From positions 36,761,501-36,825,500 of the forward strand of contig NC_134150.1 in the NCBI RefSeq assembly GCF_033958435.1: a stretch of DNA of 64,000 bases, written 5' to 3'. The notes under the pieces were generated by a model that was given only the letters and a program-made list of their open reading frames with translations, searched no databases and was not told where the DNA came from. Made by a program: the position numbers and the translations under genes. Positions within the stretch are counted from its first letter, which is position 1, and every line of letters begins with the position of its first letter. Source of the stretch: Carettochelys insculpta (lineage: Eukaryota > Chordata > Testudines > Carettochelyidae). Shown here one piece after another: positions 45,476 to 57,870 of the stretch.

Positions 45476-47384
45476 CTACTGGTTAAAACAGAATTTATTG
45501 TATGTAGGTTCTCATGCTGGGGCGTCTGATCATTGTGGCTGTGTGCAAAAGGAATGGTGCAGACACCTGCAGAGATTGCTATTTTGTAGTTAACTTCATC
45601 AGTAACATCTTTCAAATGTACTGGTAACAGGAGATGCTAGGAGGCAGTTGGAATTGGGGCCTCAGAACAAAGCAAACTTACCCAGCGATGAAGTGCCTGA
45701 ATACCTCCCTGACAACATACATTCTGACGTGAGAATCTCAGTGCACTGCTGCCGGGATTCTGTGCCAGATATTGGGCAGAATGGATGGACAAGAAGAGGG
45801 AATGACACCTGGGCATTGCTCAGAAAAACATGAGGAGCAGGTTTCACAGCATATGATTGGCAGGAACAACTCCATCTGTCCACTTGGGAAGCCATGCCCA
45901 GAAGGATCCACCTCTAGAAGTTGATTATGCGTGTATCTGAGCAGTTCTAAGGTACTGTTAACATGGTAGTCAATCTACGTGGACATTATTAAACATCACC
46001 AAGCAAACTTTTTGGGAGCCGTATATGCAGAGCCTCTGATGTAAAGGGTGGAGCAGGGACACCCAGTCCTCAGTATTGCCCAGAGCTCACAGTGCCCCCC
46101 ACTGACGCTCAAAGTTGGAGCTTTCCACTGATTTAAGTGGGCACTGCATTAGATCATTAGTCTTTTCGGGGACTCTGAAATGTCCATGCTGCTAGTGAAG
46201 TACGTCCTATTTCTCTCATTCCCCTCCTGATGGGTCACCAAAAGGATTGTGATAATTTTTTCTAACCATTTAACTTTAATGCCGAGTTTGAAAAGGTTTA
46301 CTACATTTTCTATATATACATATATAGCTTGATGGTAGAGTAATCTAAATGGAATATAAAATTCTTCCCAGACTACAAAAGAAAGTTAAATTAACCGTAA
46401 GAAAATCAAATGAAAGTGCTCTGCGTATGTTCCTTTTGAGCACTGCGGCATCGGTAAATTCCAACAGGAAAGGTCATTTTTTCAGTTTACTAAATATACT
46501 CTAGTATATATCTGTGAATAGGTTAGGATTATGTATGATAGTGCCTGTTCTTGGAAGATTAAAAGAGGCCCAAACAGTTTGGGTGGTAAATTGAAAACAT
46601 AGTGTTATTTCAGACAGTGCAAATTATCCATGTGGCCAAGAGTCTTGGAACAAGGAGAGAGAGAAGGCAAAAGACTCTCAGCTGCAGAGCCTTTTATTCA
46701 AAGGCTGTGTTCTGGCACTCACTGTAGGTTTTTGCTCCAGTCCTTGTCTGTGGCCATTAGCCAGGAAAAGAGAAAAGATATTTATTTGACCTTCATTAAA
46801 TGTGGATTTGATGTTGGCCAATGCAAACATGTTCTTATCTATGAATAACACATAATAGGATCCTATTTTCTGTTATTGATATAGTCTAAAGAGCAGTATT
46901 TGTTTAATTATGACTTTGGCTACACATTGGCTGGAACTTGAATGCCTCACCTCCCTGTCAAGTGTGATGTGTGTCAAGTCAGGGAAGCTTGAACTGCTGC
47001 AAACTTAGCTGGTTGGTTTAGAAGATTCTCATCCTTGCACTGTGACCAACATTAAAGGCCAGCTCCTCTTGAGGTCAGAGAACTGACTTCCTGATGGCTT
47101 CAATATCTGGCCTTAATGAGATTGAAACAATGAGTATATGTCTGTCTAAGGCCCCCATAGGTTTTTCCCTCTGATTTTTAATAGCGTTGGAGCTTGATAA
47201 ACGTGGGTCGCAATTCTTCAGTCTCTCGCAGTTTTTTTCCTTGTTCAAAACTAAAGGCTAATAAAGCATTCAGTTAGGAGGTTGTTATAGTATTTCATCT
47301 CTAGAGTTTGAACCCTCAAGCCTGGCCTTAAAATGCTGTTAGTTGGAGCTAATCACACAGTACACACAGTACTTATATTTCCAG
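45476..47384. other. Intronic sequence, nothing recognised
   Basis: About 1.9 kb without recognised features; a TATATA-rich patch lies near 46310-46325. Confidence 0.5.
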
Positions 47385-47941
47385 AAAGTTTTTGGCAGGG
47401 TCCCACACCAAAGGCTATTAAGTGAAGTAAGTTATCATGGGATAAGAGGGGAGGTCCTCTCATGGATTGACAGCTGGTTAAAACACAGGTAACGAAGGAT
47501 AGGAATAAATGGTCAGTTTTCAGAATGGAGAGAGGTAATTAGTGCCATTCTTCAAGGATCTGTACTGGAACTAATCTTATCCAAAATATTTATAAAAGAC
47601 CTAGGTAGCAGGTTTCAAACAATCTAAGGGAAATATTTCTTTACATAGCACGCAGTCAACTTGTGGAACTCTTTGCTAGAGGGTATTGTGAAGACCAGGA
47701 CTTTATCAAGAACTAAGTAAATTCTTGGAGTTTAGCAATACTTATTAGCCAGGTTGGGTGAGAGTGGTGTCCCTTTCCTCTGTTTGTTAGAGGCTGGAAA
47801 TGGACAGAGATCACTTGATGATTATGTGTTCTGTTCACTCCCTCTGGGGCATCTGGTATTGGCCACAGATTAAAGACAGGATATTGGACTTGATGGATCT
47901 TAGTCTGACCCAGTATAGCCATTCAAATGTTCTTATTCTTG
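47385..47941 (+). mobile_element. CR1 LINE, plus strand, internally deleted
   Basis: The first part (TTTTTGGCAGGGTCCCACAC, TCTCATGGATTGACAGCTGG, ATTCTTCAAGGATCTGTACT) derives from the reverse transcriptase region. It then jumps to the ORF2 C-terminus (TTTCTTTACATAGCACGCAG, CAACTTGTGGAACTCTTTGC), the 3' UTR (AGTCTGACCCAGTATAGCCA) and tail TGTTCTTATTCTT. About 1 kb is missing between the parts. Many stops. Confidence 0.88.
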
Positions 47942-49309
47942 TGTACTAAAGGGGTGAAAAATCTAAACAGTCCCATTGCTAGCCACAGTGCCTGGGCTAT
48001 ATTTACCTACAGAACAGGTTATGGGTATTTCAGCATGTGCTTTCACTGTCTCTTGTACAGATTATGGGAAGGAAGGTAGAGGTGAAATGGGAATCAAATT
48101 CACCGGGATCAATTCTTTTTGCTTTACCCCTCTTAGCGCCTTCCCCAGTGCCCACTGAAGTCAATAGAAAACTCTCCCCTTTAATCCAGTGCACACTAGG
48201 CTAAAGTCATTTGATAATGCAAATGCCTGATACAAGGGCACACTTCCCAATCTATAAAATAGAGGGTGTCCCAAAATGGGGATATAATGCATAAATTTCT
48301 CATTGGCACTTCTCTGCATAAACTAGTGAGCCACACTTCCCTCTGCAGAATTTCTCTTACACCACGAAGAGGCTCTCAACAAGAAGATGTTAGTAGATGA
48401 AACTATGCCTGCCATTCTCATGGAAGAAAAAGACCGTTAATAGTTAACTCAGATAACTTGATATTCTCCTTTCACCATTATAACTTAACTTGAAGGGGAA
48501 ATGTGATTAATTGGAAATATTTTCTTCCTGTTGTAAACAGCCCTTTTGATTTCTAACAGGACTTTTTGAAACAATATAGGTAATGATGACTTTGATGGTC
48601 ACAGTATTTACTTTTATAGATTAAAACAATGACCTTTTATACAGAAGAAATGTCACTTTTTTTGGAATGAACATCATACTTTTCTTTATTCTCTTGATTT
48701 CTGTAAAGGTCAGCACCATGTCTGTAGAATCTGAGAATTCTTTATTAAGGGCTTGTATGGACATACAGACTCTGAAGAAATTAAATACTGGAAGGAAAGA
48801 TCAGAAAGCAGACATAACATAAGTGGAGTGAACTGTGTTTAATCTGAGAGCAGTTCAGTAATGGGGAATATACAGATTTAGATAAATCTGGGGAGTATGA
48901 AGGGGTTCTTTCAGCTAAGATTAGCACCTCACAATTTTGATCCTTATGTTCCCTTTTTAAAATAAAAGCTGTGGTAATCCCTCAAACCACTGCAGTATCA
49001 CTACCATAGAAGGCAGTAGTTCATGCCATGTGTCAGGATTTATCTATTTAAGGATGAGAAGCCTCATGGATTTGCAAAACAGGGCTGGAACAAACTTTCA
49101 AGAAAATTTCAGTATTTCCTGTTAGGATAGGTTTCAGTAGCCTTCAGTAATCATCCCAAAGACATTATTAATACCTGGAGTGTTCTAGGTAATTACTAGA
49201 AAAAAGAGCAGCTAGGTAGTTTGTCTCATCCTGAAAACTCGAAGTATAATCTTTCTCATTTCATTTTGAAATTTGCATTCACAATCCAGAAAAGAACCAG
49301 GCCATTATC
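47942..49309. other. Intronic sequence, nothing recognised
   Basis: About 1.4 kb, AT-rich, without recognised genes or repeats. Confidence 0.5.
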
Positions 49310-49312
49310 AAT

Positions 49313-49732
49313 GGCCGTGTCTACACTCCAGCAATCTTTTGAGAGACGATCTTCCAGAAGATCTTCTTTTGAAAGGGTGCATCCACATACAAAAAAAAAC
49401 AGACTGAAAGATCAATCTACACTTTCAATAGAAAGAATCCATAAAGCCCCCACCCTTTTGAAAGAATGGGCCATGAATCAAAAAATCCAGCACCATGGGG
49501 ACTGCTTTTTTGAAAAAGTGCCTTTCGAATATGTACACATGCTTTTTTTTTCCAAAAGAAGCTTTCAAAAGAAGGAGATCTTCCTGATCTGTGAGTGGAA
49601 GAGGGCTTCCAGAAGAAGAACCACATTCTTTCCATTTCAGATTGAAAGAGTGCATTTTGTGTGTGGATGCTCCATGTCTTCTTTTGAAAAAGGCCTGATT
49701 TTCCAAAAGAACTTGCTAGTGTAGATGTGGCC
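49313..49732. mobile_element. T6 MITE, 420 bp
   Basis: GGCCGTGTCTACACTCCAGC left, CTTGCTAGTGTAGATGTGGCC right, flanked by AAT/CAT. Carries the T6 CTTTTGAAAGA and GGAAGATC boxes. The 167-codon open frame at 49221-49724 is this element read through, not a gene. Confidence 0.83.
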
Positions 49733-49735
49733 CAT

Positions 49736-50439
49736 GTGATTGTAGAATGACAAAGTTTTCTTTGTTTATGCTCCAGACTCTCAAATAGAGTGATTTTTGT
49801 TGTCTGTTTTACATGTATGGCTTCTTGTTACCATGTGTCAGGATAACATCATGTGGAATATCCTTTTTATTGCTCAGCAGCGAATGTGGTAGATGCCACA
49901 TTAAAATTCACCACACTCAGGTAATCATCACTACTGATATGGGGCTGATTCTGCAATAAGCTCTAGCCCTTTGGTATCGCTCATGAGGTGCTAGTTGGGA
50001 AGAGCAAAAGGGCTGAATACTGCCCACAAATATCCAGCAGAGAATTCCCCTATTACAGAGATAATCCCTGTTTGTGCAAGTGTAGCAGTTCCTGTCCTTT
50101 CTCTTCTCAGGCTAGGTGGTGGTTTGGCTATATTAACCTGTTACTTATCCGATTCACTTGAAGAAGCTGGAACTGCTCTATTTTTATGAAAATATCCTTA
50201 AGAAATGGTAAGGGGAAAACGACCTAGAAAACAATGTAGAACTGTCTAATGTGATTTCATTATTTACATCATGACAAATGATTCATGTAATGAGTATGCA
50301 AAATAAACATGAAGACTGGGGCTATAAGTACATAAGCTAAATTATTACTTAATTGGCATCGTCGAGGTTAGATGGGATAAGTCTCACAACTGAAATATTG
50401 GTTTAGACATGTACATCTTGTTCAGGAAGATGAGGCAGG
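49736..50439. other. Intronic sequence, nothing recognised
   Basis: No recognised gene or repeat. Confidence 0.5.
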
Positions 50440-51805
50440 CAAAAATGGAGTTGCATTATATATTAAGCATTAATTCACTTGTTCTGAGGTCCGGGTGGAG
50501 ATGAAGAGGCAGACCAGTTGAATGTCCCTGAGTAAAATTAAAGGAGTGAAAAACAGGAATGGTGTCATGGTAAGGGCCTACTGAGAATACCAGCTCAGCA
50601 AGAAGCAGAGGATGAGACAGTTCTAGAACAAACAACAGAAGCATCAAAAACAAAAGAAGCACTAGTAATGAGGAGCCTTGACTTCCCAGATGTCTATTTG
50701 GAAAAATAATATGGCAAAGCACAGAATGTCTAGTAAGTTTCTGGAATGGTTGGAGACAACTGTTTCAGAAGCTGGAGGAAGTAACCTGGGCAACCATTTT
50801 AGACTTGATTCTTACGAAGAAGGAGGACTTGATAGCAAACCTGAAGGTGGAAGGCAATTTGGGTAAAAGTGAATATGAAATAGTTTTCATTATTCTAAGG
50901 GAAGGAAGGCATAAAAGCGGGACAAGAAGGTAAATGGATTTCAAAAATGGAGACCTCAGCAAACTCAGGAACCTGGTAGGTAAGGTTATAGGGAGAAAAT
51001 CTAATGAAAAAGGGTATTCAGGAGTGTTGGCTGTTTCTGAAAGCTACAATATTAAAGGCACAGCAGCAACGTATCCTAATGTGAAGGAAAGATAGAAAGA
51101 ATGGTAAGCTAATATTGGCTGTATCAGGAGTTCTTTAATGACTTCAAAATCAAAAAGGAACTCTACAAAAACTGAAAATGTGGACAAACCACTAAGGAGG
51201 ATTACAAAAGATTAGCATGACTATGTTGGGACAAAATCAGAAACACTAAAGCACAAAGTGTGCTACCTTTAGCAAGTGACATCAAAAGAAAAGTTCTAGA
51301 AATGCACTAGGTCCAAGAGATAGGCAAAGAAAACTGTGGACACTGGGATGTCTTAACAAGTGTCATTTGTAAAACAAATGAGGTAATTCTCCTGTTTTAC
51401 TTGGCACTGATGAGGCATCAACCGGAATACATGAGCTCCATGCTTTAGGCCAGCTATGGATAAATTGAGTAGAATCCAGAGAAGAGCAACAAATATGATA
51501 AAAGATTTAGAAACCCTGACCTCTTAGGAATCATTAAAAATAACTGGGCATGTTTACTCTTATGAAAAGAAAATTGAGAATGGATCTGGTAATAGTCTTC
51601 AAATTTGTTATGGACTAGAGCAGATAGAGATCTGCTGATTTTCCGTGTCAACTAGAGGTAGGACAAGAAGTAAGGACTTCGTCTTCAGCAAAGGAAAAAT
51701 ATTGGAAGTGGAGTTAAACTCTGGAATAGGCTTCAAAGAGAGGTTGTCAAATCTTCATCAATGGAGGTTTCTAAGAACAGGCTGAACAAATAACTGTCAG
51801 ATAGT
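50440..51805 (+). mobile_element. CR1 LINE, plus strand, 5' and middle parts
   Basis: Degenerate ORF2: the endonuclease-to-reverse transcriptase linker ([32 protein letters not shown], then GGRQFG), a basic region (RKSNEKGYSG), the thumb (TGGATAAATTGAGTAGAATC) and the C-terminus (AAACTCTGGAATAGGCTTCA). The 3' UTR is cut at 51805 by a T1 MITE and resumes at 52517-52596. The reverse transcriptase catalytic core is deleted. Many stops and frameshifts. Confidence 0.85.
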
Positions 51806-52516
51806 AGCTGTGTCTACACGTGCACGCTACTTCGAAGTAGCGGCACTAACTTCGAAATAGCGCCTGTCGCGGCTACACGCGTCGGGCGCTATTTCGAAGT
51901 AAACTTCGACGTTAGGCGGCGACATGTCGAAGTCGCTAACCTCATGAGGGGATCGGAATAGCGCCCTACTTTGACGTTCAACGTCGAAGTAGGGACCGTG
52001 TAGACGATCCGCGTCCCACAACGTCGAAATTGCCGGGTCCTCCATGGCGGCCATCAGCTGGGGGGTTGAGAGATGCTCTCTCTCCAGCCCCTGCGGGGAT
52101 CTATGGTCACCGTGGGCAGCAGCCCTTAGCCCAGGGCTTCTGGGTGCTGCTGCGGCAGCTGGGGATCCATGCTGCAGGCACAGGGTCTGCAACCAGTTGT
52201 CAGCTCTGTGTATCTTGTGTTGTTTAGTGCAACTGTGTCTGGAAGGGGCCCTTTAAGGGAGCGGCTTGCTGTTGAGTCCGCCCTGTGACCTTGTCTGCAG
52301 CTGTGCCTGGCACCCTTATTTCGATGTGTGCTACTTTGGCGTGTAGACGTTCCCTCGCAGCGCCTATTTCGATGTGGTGCCGCGCAACGTCGAAGTTGAA
52401 CATCGACATTGCCAGCCCTGGAGGATGTGTAGACGTTATTCATCGAAATAGCCTATTTCGATGTTGCTACATCAAAATAAGCTATTTCGATGTTGGCTTC
52501 ACGTGTAGACGTAGCC
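51806..52516 (-). mobile_element. T1 MITE, copy 5 (711 bp), inserted in a CR1 3' UTR
   Basis: AGCTGTGTCTACACGTG left, CACGTGTAGACGTAGCC right, reverse orientation. Same length as copies 1 and 4 and both subterminal palindromes present. The 121-codon frame (52192-51827, minus) is open. Flanks AGT and ATA do not form a clear duplication. Confidence 0.9.
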
Positions 52517-52596
52517 ATAATCTAGGTACACAGGAGGCTGGACTTGGAGAACTTTTGATGTCCCTTCCATCCCTACATTTCTATGATTCTGTGTAT
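52517..52596 (+). mobile_element. CR1 LINE 3' end, continued after the T1 insertion
   Basis: GGAGGCTGGACTTGGAGAAC, TTTTGATGTCCCTTCCATCC and the ATTTCTATGATTCTGTG tail are the CR1 3' terminus. The tail differs from the TTCTTATG tail of the copies at 26694 and 41092, so this is another CR1 subfamily. Confidence 0.88.
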
Positions 52597-53784
52597 TTAC
52601 AGGTCAAATGACTGGCATACTTTCAATTTCTCCATTGAACATTTCAAACAAAAATGAATAAGACATTATCAAGAAGATTCTCATTACAGCCCATTCAGTG
52701 TGTGCAGTAGCCAGATTGAATGAACCACTGTCAATTCAAAATCTCTTACAAAGAGGGGCCCAATTTCCCATTCATTAAAAAAGAAAAATGATTATTCAAT
52801 ATGGTGTCTAATGATGAACAGAACCAGACAACTACCAGGAGAGGGCTAAAATTGTTGTAATAATAGATGCATAAAATTTGCAATTAAAATTTCTCTTTAT
52901 ATGTATCTTAACCTGTCTTCTTGCTTCATGATGTATATAATTAAATTACCACTGATTGATTCCACCTAAAACATGCTATTTTGGAAAAATAAGACTATTA
53001 GTTGCCATGGCAACCCAATTAAGCCAGTTTTACACCTCTTATCTTAATTGCTGTATTAATTGAGAAGACAAAATAAATTGAATACTTGTCCTTTTCTTGC
53101 CTTTTTAAATATCAATAAAATATGAATTGCACACAAAATATTGTTTAAATTTGTCATCACGGACTGGTGATTAGGAAAAGAAATTAAATTGATGAAAACA
53201 GTATTTAAGACGGATGCATATGTCAGTAGCAATTTGATATGCTGACAGAGCTTTGCTCTTTTGAAATATAATTACTCAAAAATATGATCTGCAGAGAATA
53301 TTGGAATGAATAAAGGATTATAACTTTTATGGGCTGTTTATTTCCATAAAACATGAAAAGAGACAGCTGCATACAAGAGAAATTTAACAGAAACCAGAAA
53401 TGAATTATTGTGCATTGAGAACTTGGGAACCATTCTTGGCAATATGATAGAGGACTGCATTTATGGGTCAGATTTTCTAATGTGACCAGATTTGACACCT
53501 TGAAGTGTGAAGAGTTGCTTCTCAAAACATCCTCTTGCCTCGTGTGAGCTATCTGTAGACATATGACAATAACACAATTTGCCTGGGAACTGGATTTGAG
53601 CCTGCAAATCAGGTAAACCAGTGCCAAACCACCCTATAAGCACACATTTCCTATTTAGAGGAACATCTTGGTGATGCATTCTCTTGTTTGTATAGTGTGG
53701 CAATTAGCTGAATATTGATGAGAGAGACGGTTAAAGAAATGTCATCAGGAGGAAAGTAAAAACCTTTGCCATAGACTTTCTAAG
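52597..53784. other. AT-rich intronic stretch with an RFX palindrome
   Basis: No MITE or LINE is recognised in nearly 1.2 kb. 52860-53160 contains many homeobox-like TAAT cores and the X-box at 53001-53014. A candidate conserved non-coding element by appearance only. Confidence 0.45.
53001..53014. promoter_or_regulatory. Perfect RFX X-box palindrome
   Basis: GTTGCCATGGCAAC is the full, symmetric binding consensus of RFX transcription factors, which act in ciliated and neural cells. The motif is seen directly; occupancy and any effect on the surrounding gene are inferred. Confidence 0.6.
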
Positions 53785-53787
53785 TCA

Positions 53788-54086
53788 GGGTATGTCTTCA
53801 CTACAAGGAAGACTGACACTGCCATGGCGAATCTTCTGAAGTTTGATTTAGTGCATCTGGTAAGGACACACTAAATTGAATTCACAGAGTGCCCCCCCTT
53901 TGGCACTGTTATTCCTGTTCCTCACAAAGAGTAAGGGAATTTGCTGGGAGCATTTGCTGCTATCAACCTCCTGCAGTGGAGACAGCCCAGAAGCTCGAAT
54001 TAGGGTATGTTAATTTCACCTATGTAATTAACATAACTGGAATTGCATATTTTAATTTGACTTTCCCTTTTAGTGTAGACCTCGCC
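53788..54086. mobile_element. T5 MITE, 299 bp
   Basis: GGGTATGTCTTCACTACAAG left, TTTTAGTGTAGACCTCGCC right, perfect TCA duplications (53785-53787, 54087-54089). Contains AATCTTCTGAAGTTTGATTT, the diagnostic T5 block. Confidence 0.85.
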
Positions 54087-54089
54087 TCA

Positions 54090-55104
54090 TTTAGTGCTGC
54101 AGGAGGTTTCCAAATATTATTTTCAAAAACAGTGTTTTCAGCATCCTGTTTCAGGAGAAAACATGCTACTTAGCTAATCCACAGGTCATACTGTGTGACT
54201 GCATAGTTTGCTCCAAACACTTCTGGGACTTCTGAAATGTTACTTTCATTCTCTTCTCTTCTGTGCTCTTCTCTTCTCTTCTCTGCAAGATTAATTGCAT
54301 AAGGAGGAATATACTTAAGCAATCCAGAGAAGTTATATTGTACTGCTTGTAAGCTCTTGAAAAACCCTTTCAAGCAAAGCTGAAGCTGAGAATACACAAG
54401 AGAGTTGGTGAAAAGTCCAAGTCAAAGCTCAAGGTCAAAGAGTCCAACTCAGGCTCACTTTGTACTCTTAATTATTTGGGAGTAAATCCAAATAACTCTA
54501 CTCCCTTCAGTTACACTGATATAATTGAGATAAGAATCTTATCCACAAATGTTCAAAAAGGTATATTTCAGGTTTTAATAACTTTAGTCATGACAGCGCT
54601 GGAAAGTTAATTGTGTTGAGAATTATAAATCTGAAATCACAATTTTTGCTGCTTACTTGTGAAGAATATTAATCCTTAATATAATAAGTGAGCAAACACT
54701 GCGGGGCTTGAGTCTGCTGTCTGGTTTTACATCAGTTTAAATGTTGATTTCATTAGAATTATAGCAGTACTAGTAGATTTCCCTGGTGATGCTCAGGAAC
54801 TTAAGTCATGTAAGGTTGTTCTTTTTTTAATAAAAGAAAAACATATTTAAATGATTGTATTTTTCTAAAATAGTGTTATTTTATGAAGTTATTTTTATTT
54901 TAATTTTCTTGAAAGGGTTTGTTAAAATTTGTCTAATTTTCAAGTATTTTCAAATGGGAATTCCATCAAGTGTATTTTTTTTCCTTCATTCCTATAAACT
55001 TTTATCATTCATTGTTTTGATGGAGTCAGACCGGAGGGCTACAGGAGAGAAGTAGAAAAGAAATATGTTAGCCCCAGGTTAAATATTCCCAGGATAAACT
55101 AACA
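54090..55104. other. Intronic sequence, nothing recognised
   Basis: Contains a TTCTC-rich simple repeat at 54250-54284; otherwise no recognised gene or repeat. Confidence 0.5.
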
Positions 55105-55330
55105 AGCTGTGTCTACACTGAAAAGTTTTGTCAACAGAAGAGGCCTTCTGTCAACAAAATTAATGAACGTCCACACTACCAACCATTCTGTCTAGAATCT
55201 GTTGATAGAACACAGACTTTTGCCTGGCAGAGTTCTGTCTTGAAAGTTTGAGACATAGGACCTCCATTGACAGATTTTGTCCACAGAAAAACAGTGTAGA
55301 TGCTCCGGCTGTGTATACTTGAGAGAGCCA
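55105..55330. mobile_element. T10 MITE, degraded
   Basis: AGCTGTGTCTACACTGAAAAG left with TTTTGTCAACAGAAG and TTCTGTCAACAAAATT boxes that mark T10 (better copy at 57222). The right end is unclear. Confidence 0.65.
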
Positions 55331-55346
55331 TAACAGCCATAACTGA

Positions 55347-55603
55347 GGGAAGATCTACACACTTAAAGCACTCTGTGGACAGGCAGAATAAGGAATAAGG
55401 GGACTTAGAAGTGTGTGGAGTCCCTTAGAAAAGGACCCCATGTAGACAAGCCCCATGCAATCAAAAGCGGCACTTTCAAAGTGCCGCAGCCGCTGTTATG
55501 CTAATGAGGCGCTGCATATTCATTGCAGTGCCTCATTAGCTTATCCCAAAGTGGCTCATTAGCATCCCCCTTTCAAAAGGGGAGTACTAGTGTAGACACA
55601 GCC
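55347..55603. mobile_element. T3 MITE, left arm deleted
   Basis: Right arm intact: AAAAGCGGCACTTTCAAAGT, TTATGCTAATGAGGCGCTGC, CTCATTAGCATCCCCCTTTC and CTAGTGTAGACACAGCC. The left arm is reduced to GGGAAGATCTACACACT. Confidence 0.72.
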
Positions 55604-55617
55604 ATGCTGTTTGGACA

Positions 55618-55721
55618 GCACAACATGCTGAAATAGCCTATTTTAAAATTGTCTCAAAATAAGCTACTTAGTGCAAATTGCATAGTTTATTTCAAGTTTA
55701 GGCTGTCATGTAGACATAGCC
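55618..55721. mobile_element. T4 MITE fragment
   Basis: AAATAGCCTATTTTAAAATT, then TCAAAATAAGCTACTTAGTG and CATGTAGACATAGCC, the T4 right end. Confidence 0.6.
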
Positions 55722-57221
55722 TGATTTATCTGCATTAAAAAAACATTACTCCATATTTTCTGTTTTATCTGTTTTTGTAGTGTGTTGAGAAGCAATCCTA
55801 TTTCATGTTGTTCCTATTTTTCTGGCTCATCTTGGTTCAGTCTCTTTCAACATTCGCTCAATAATGTCAGCTTTGAGAATTGTAGTTGATTTGGTGATTC
55901 TGTCTATTTTTTGTTTGGTTTTTATGACAAGCAATCCCATTCCAGGTACATCCCATTTTCCTGGAACCAAATCCTTATGTTGTTTTAAGTTTTGATAAGA
56001 AGAATCTGTATACTGGATTTAGTCATCTTATCTCTTACAATTTAGGAAGTGTTCTTGATCAGACAGAAAATCAGACAGATTCTCTAAAATATATATTAAA
56101 CTAGGGTAACCAGGTCCAGAATAAGGTTTTGTGTAATAACATTAATCTAATTGTGGGTAAACAAGATTGTTTGAAAAGAATATGGTAGAAATATTCTTAT
56201 TGCTGAGAAAGAAATAATTGTTTGTGAAACTAAAATGAGTGGCTGAATCTTCAGCTTGATGCCTTCAAAGAAAATCTGTGTTAAAGGACAAATTCTTCTC
56301 TCACATGTATGCTAATAGCTCTCACTGATTGGAATAGGAGGAAATAATTTTGCACTAAAAATGCCTTTGTAAATTCCTACATGGTGGCACAAAAGGACAT
56401 AGCTAATAGATTCACTTCATAGGCCTGTAAACATGATGCAATCAAGAGAAATAACTTCACAAATCTTTCTGCTATTTATGGATTTTACTCATAAAAGCTG
56501 ATGACCTAATAAATGTGTTAGTCTCTAAGATGCTACAGGACTGCTTGTGGTTTTCAAAGTTACAGTGTAACATGTGTACTCTTCTGAGACTGTGAGATGA
56601 GTCTGTTTCTGCTCTGTTCTTCCTGCTCTGGTTCTTCTTCAAGGAACACAGTGGCTGGGAGACCTAGATTAACACCCACCCTGCAAAATGGCTGAAATTT
56701 CTTCTGTGGGAATTTGATAAGCAGTTCCAAACACCAGGCGAGATATGGTCTTGAAATATAATCCAGACATAAAGTTCCTTTTTTCTTTTTGTCACTGATA
56801 AGATTTTTTAAGGGACTTAAATAAATGTTTCATACCTTTAATTGCAAAAGTGTAGACTATAAAATCTATGTCTATAATAATGAAGATTTGATATATTTGG
56901 AACTTTAATGTCAGAAGTTTTTAAATCTAAGCAAAAATATGCAGTCTCATTAATTAACTTGTCTCCCAGTCTTAACATTTTCTGATTTGTGTGTCTGGTA
57001 TTTTCCTCGTTAATTGGTTATGTCTTAATTATCTCTTCTTTTCTCCTCAGCTATCCCACTAAACAAAAACTAATATTTACTCTTGCATCCAGTGTTCAAA
57101 GCCCATGGTATTGTGATCAAATACCTTTTGCATTGGACAGTAGCAATATTGTCACTGCATCACCTATACCTCTCATGTGAAATCAAGTATTCATAAATAT
57201 ATGTTTTTGCCTGTTCATTTT
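55722..57221. other. Intronic sequence, one repeat fragment
   Basis: Apart from the fragment at 56485-56550 nothing is recognised. Confidence 0.5.
56485..56550 (-). repeat. Fragment of the dispersed repeat of 15907
   Basis: The complement reads CAGTCCTGTAGCATCTTAGA then GACTAACACATTTATTAGG and AGCTTTTATGAG, the middle of the family. Confidence 0.75.
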
Positions 57222-57611
57222 GGCCATATCTACACAGGCAGAGGTTGCTGTTAACAGAGAAACCTCGGTAGCACCTCAGTCGATGGATTACATCTACATA
57301 CAAAAGCAGATTGAAAATGCTAACTGCTCCGTCAACAGAGAGCAGCTAGACTGCCCTGCTCTGCAAACAGGGCAGTCCAGGGAGCCAGAAGCCCTCTCTG
57401 TCAACAGAAGTATCTACACAGGCACTCTGTTGACAAAACACTCTTGACAGAGTCATTATACCTGATCGGGAACAGGGATAAAGCTGCAGACTGAAGAGCT
57501 GAGTTTTGTTGACAAACTCTCAATAGAGCACTTTACCTGTGTAGATGCTTGGCCAATTTTGTCAACAAAAGCCCAGTTTTGTTGACAGAAGCTGCCCTTG
57601 TGGACACAGCC
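57222..57611. mobile_element. T10 MITE, 390 bp
   Basis: GGCCATATCTACACAGGCAG left, CCCTTGTGGACACAGCC right. Arms rich in CTGTCAACAGA, TTTTGTTGACA and GTCAACAAAA, giving many short GTTGAC/GTCAAC inverted pairs. Confidence 0.78.
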
Positions 57612-57669
57612 ATAATCTTTTAAATATTGTCATAGAGACTCTCTGGGCCGTACTCTGTATATCATTATA

Positions 57670-57870
57670 TCACTACTTACTTACTTAAACCCTTGTGCTC
57701 CAAGTGGAGCATAGGCCATCTACAAGTCTCTTCCACTTCACTCTGTCTTGGACAAAACTTCTAGCTGACTCCAGGAGTACGCCAGTTGTTGTCCTTCAGT
57801 CTCAGTTGATCTTATCCACATTGTCTCAGGTCTTCCTCTTTTGCATTTTCCTTGCATTTTCTATTTGAGG
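57670..57870 (-). mobile_element. Old non-LTR retrotransposon tail, minus strand
   Basis: The minus strand reads RGRPETMWIRS, then WSQLEVLSKT and a GRDL-MAYAPLGAQG-like end, close to the C-terminal GRP-TTW motif and terminus of Rex/L2/RTE-type LINEs. It ends in a short TAAG repeat (TTAAGTAAGTAAG), a typical 3' microsatellite tail. The clade is uncertain. Confidence 0.6.

Noticed and set aside
49221..49724. 167-codon open frame, the longest in the window
   Set aside because: It reads through a T6 MITE; the KSSF/FERSSF-like peptide repeats come from CTTTTGAAAGA boxes.
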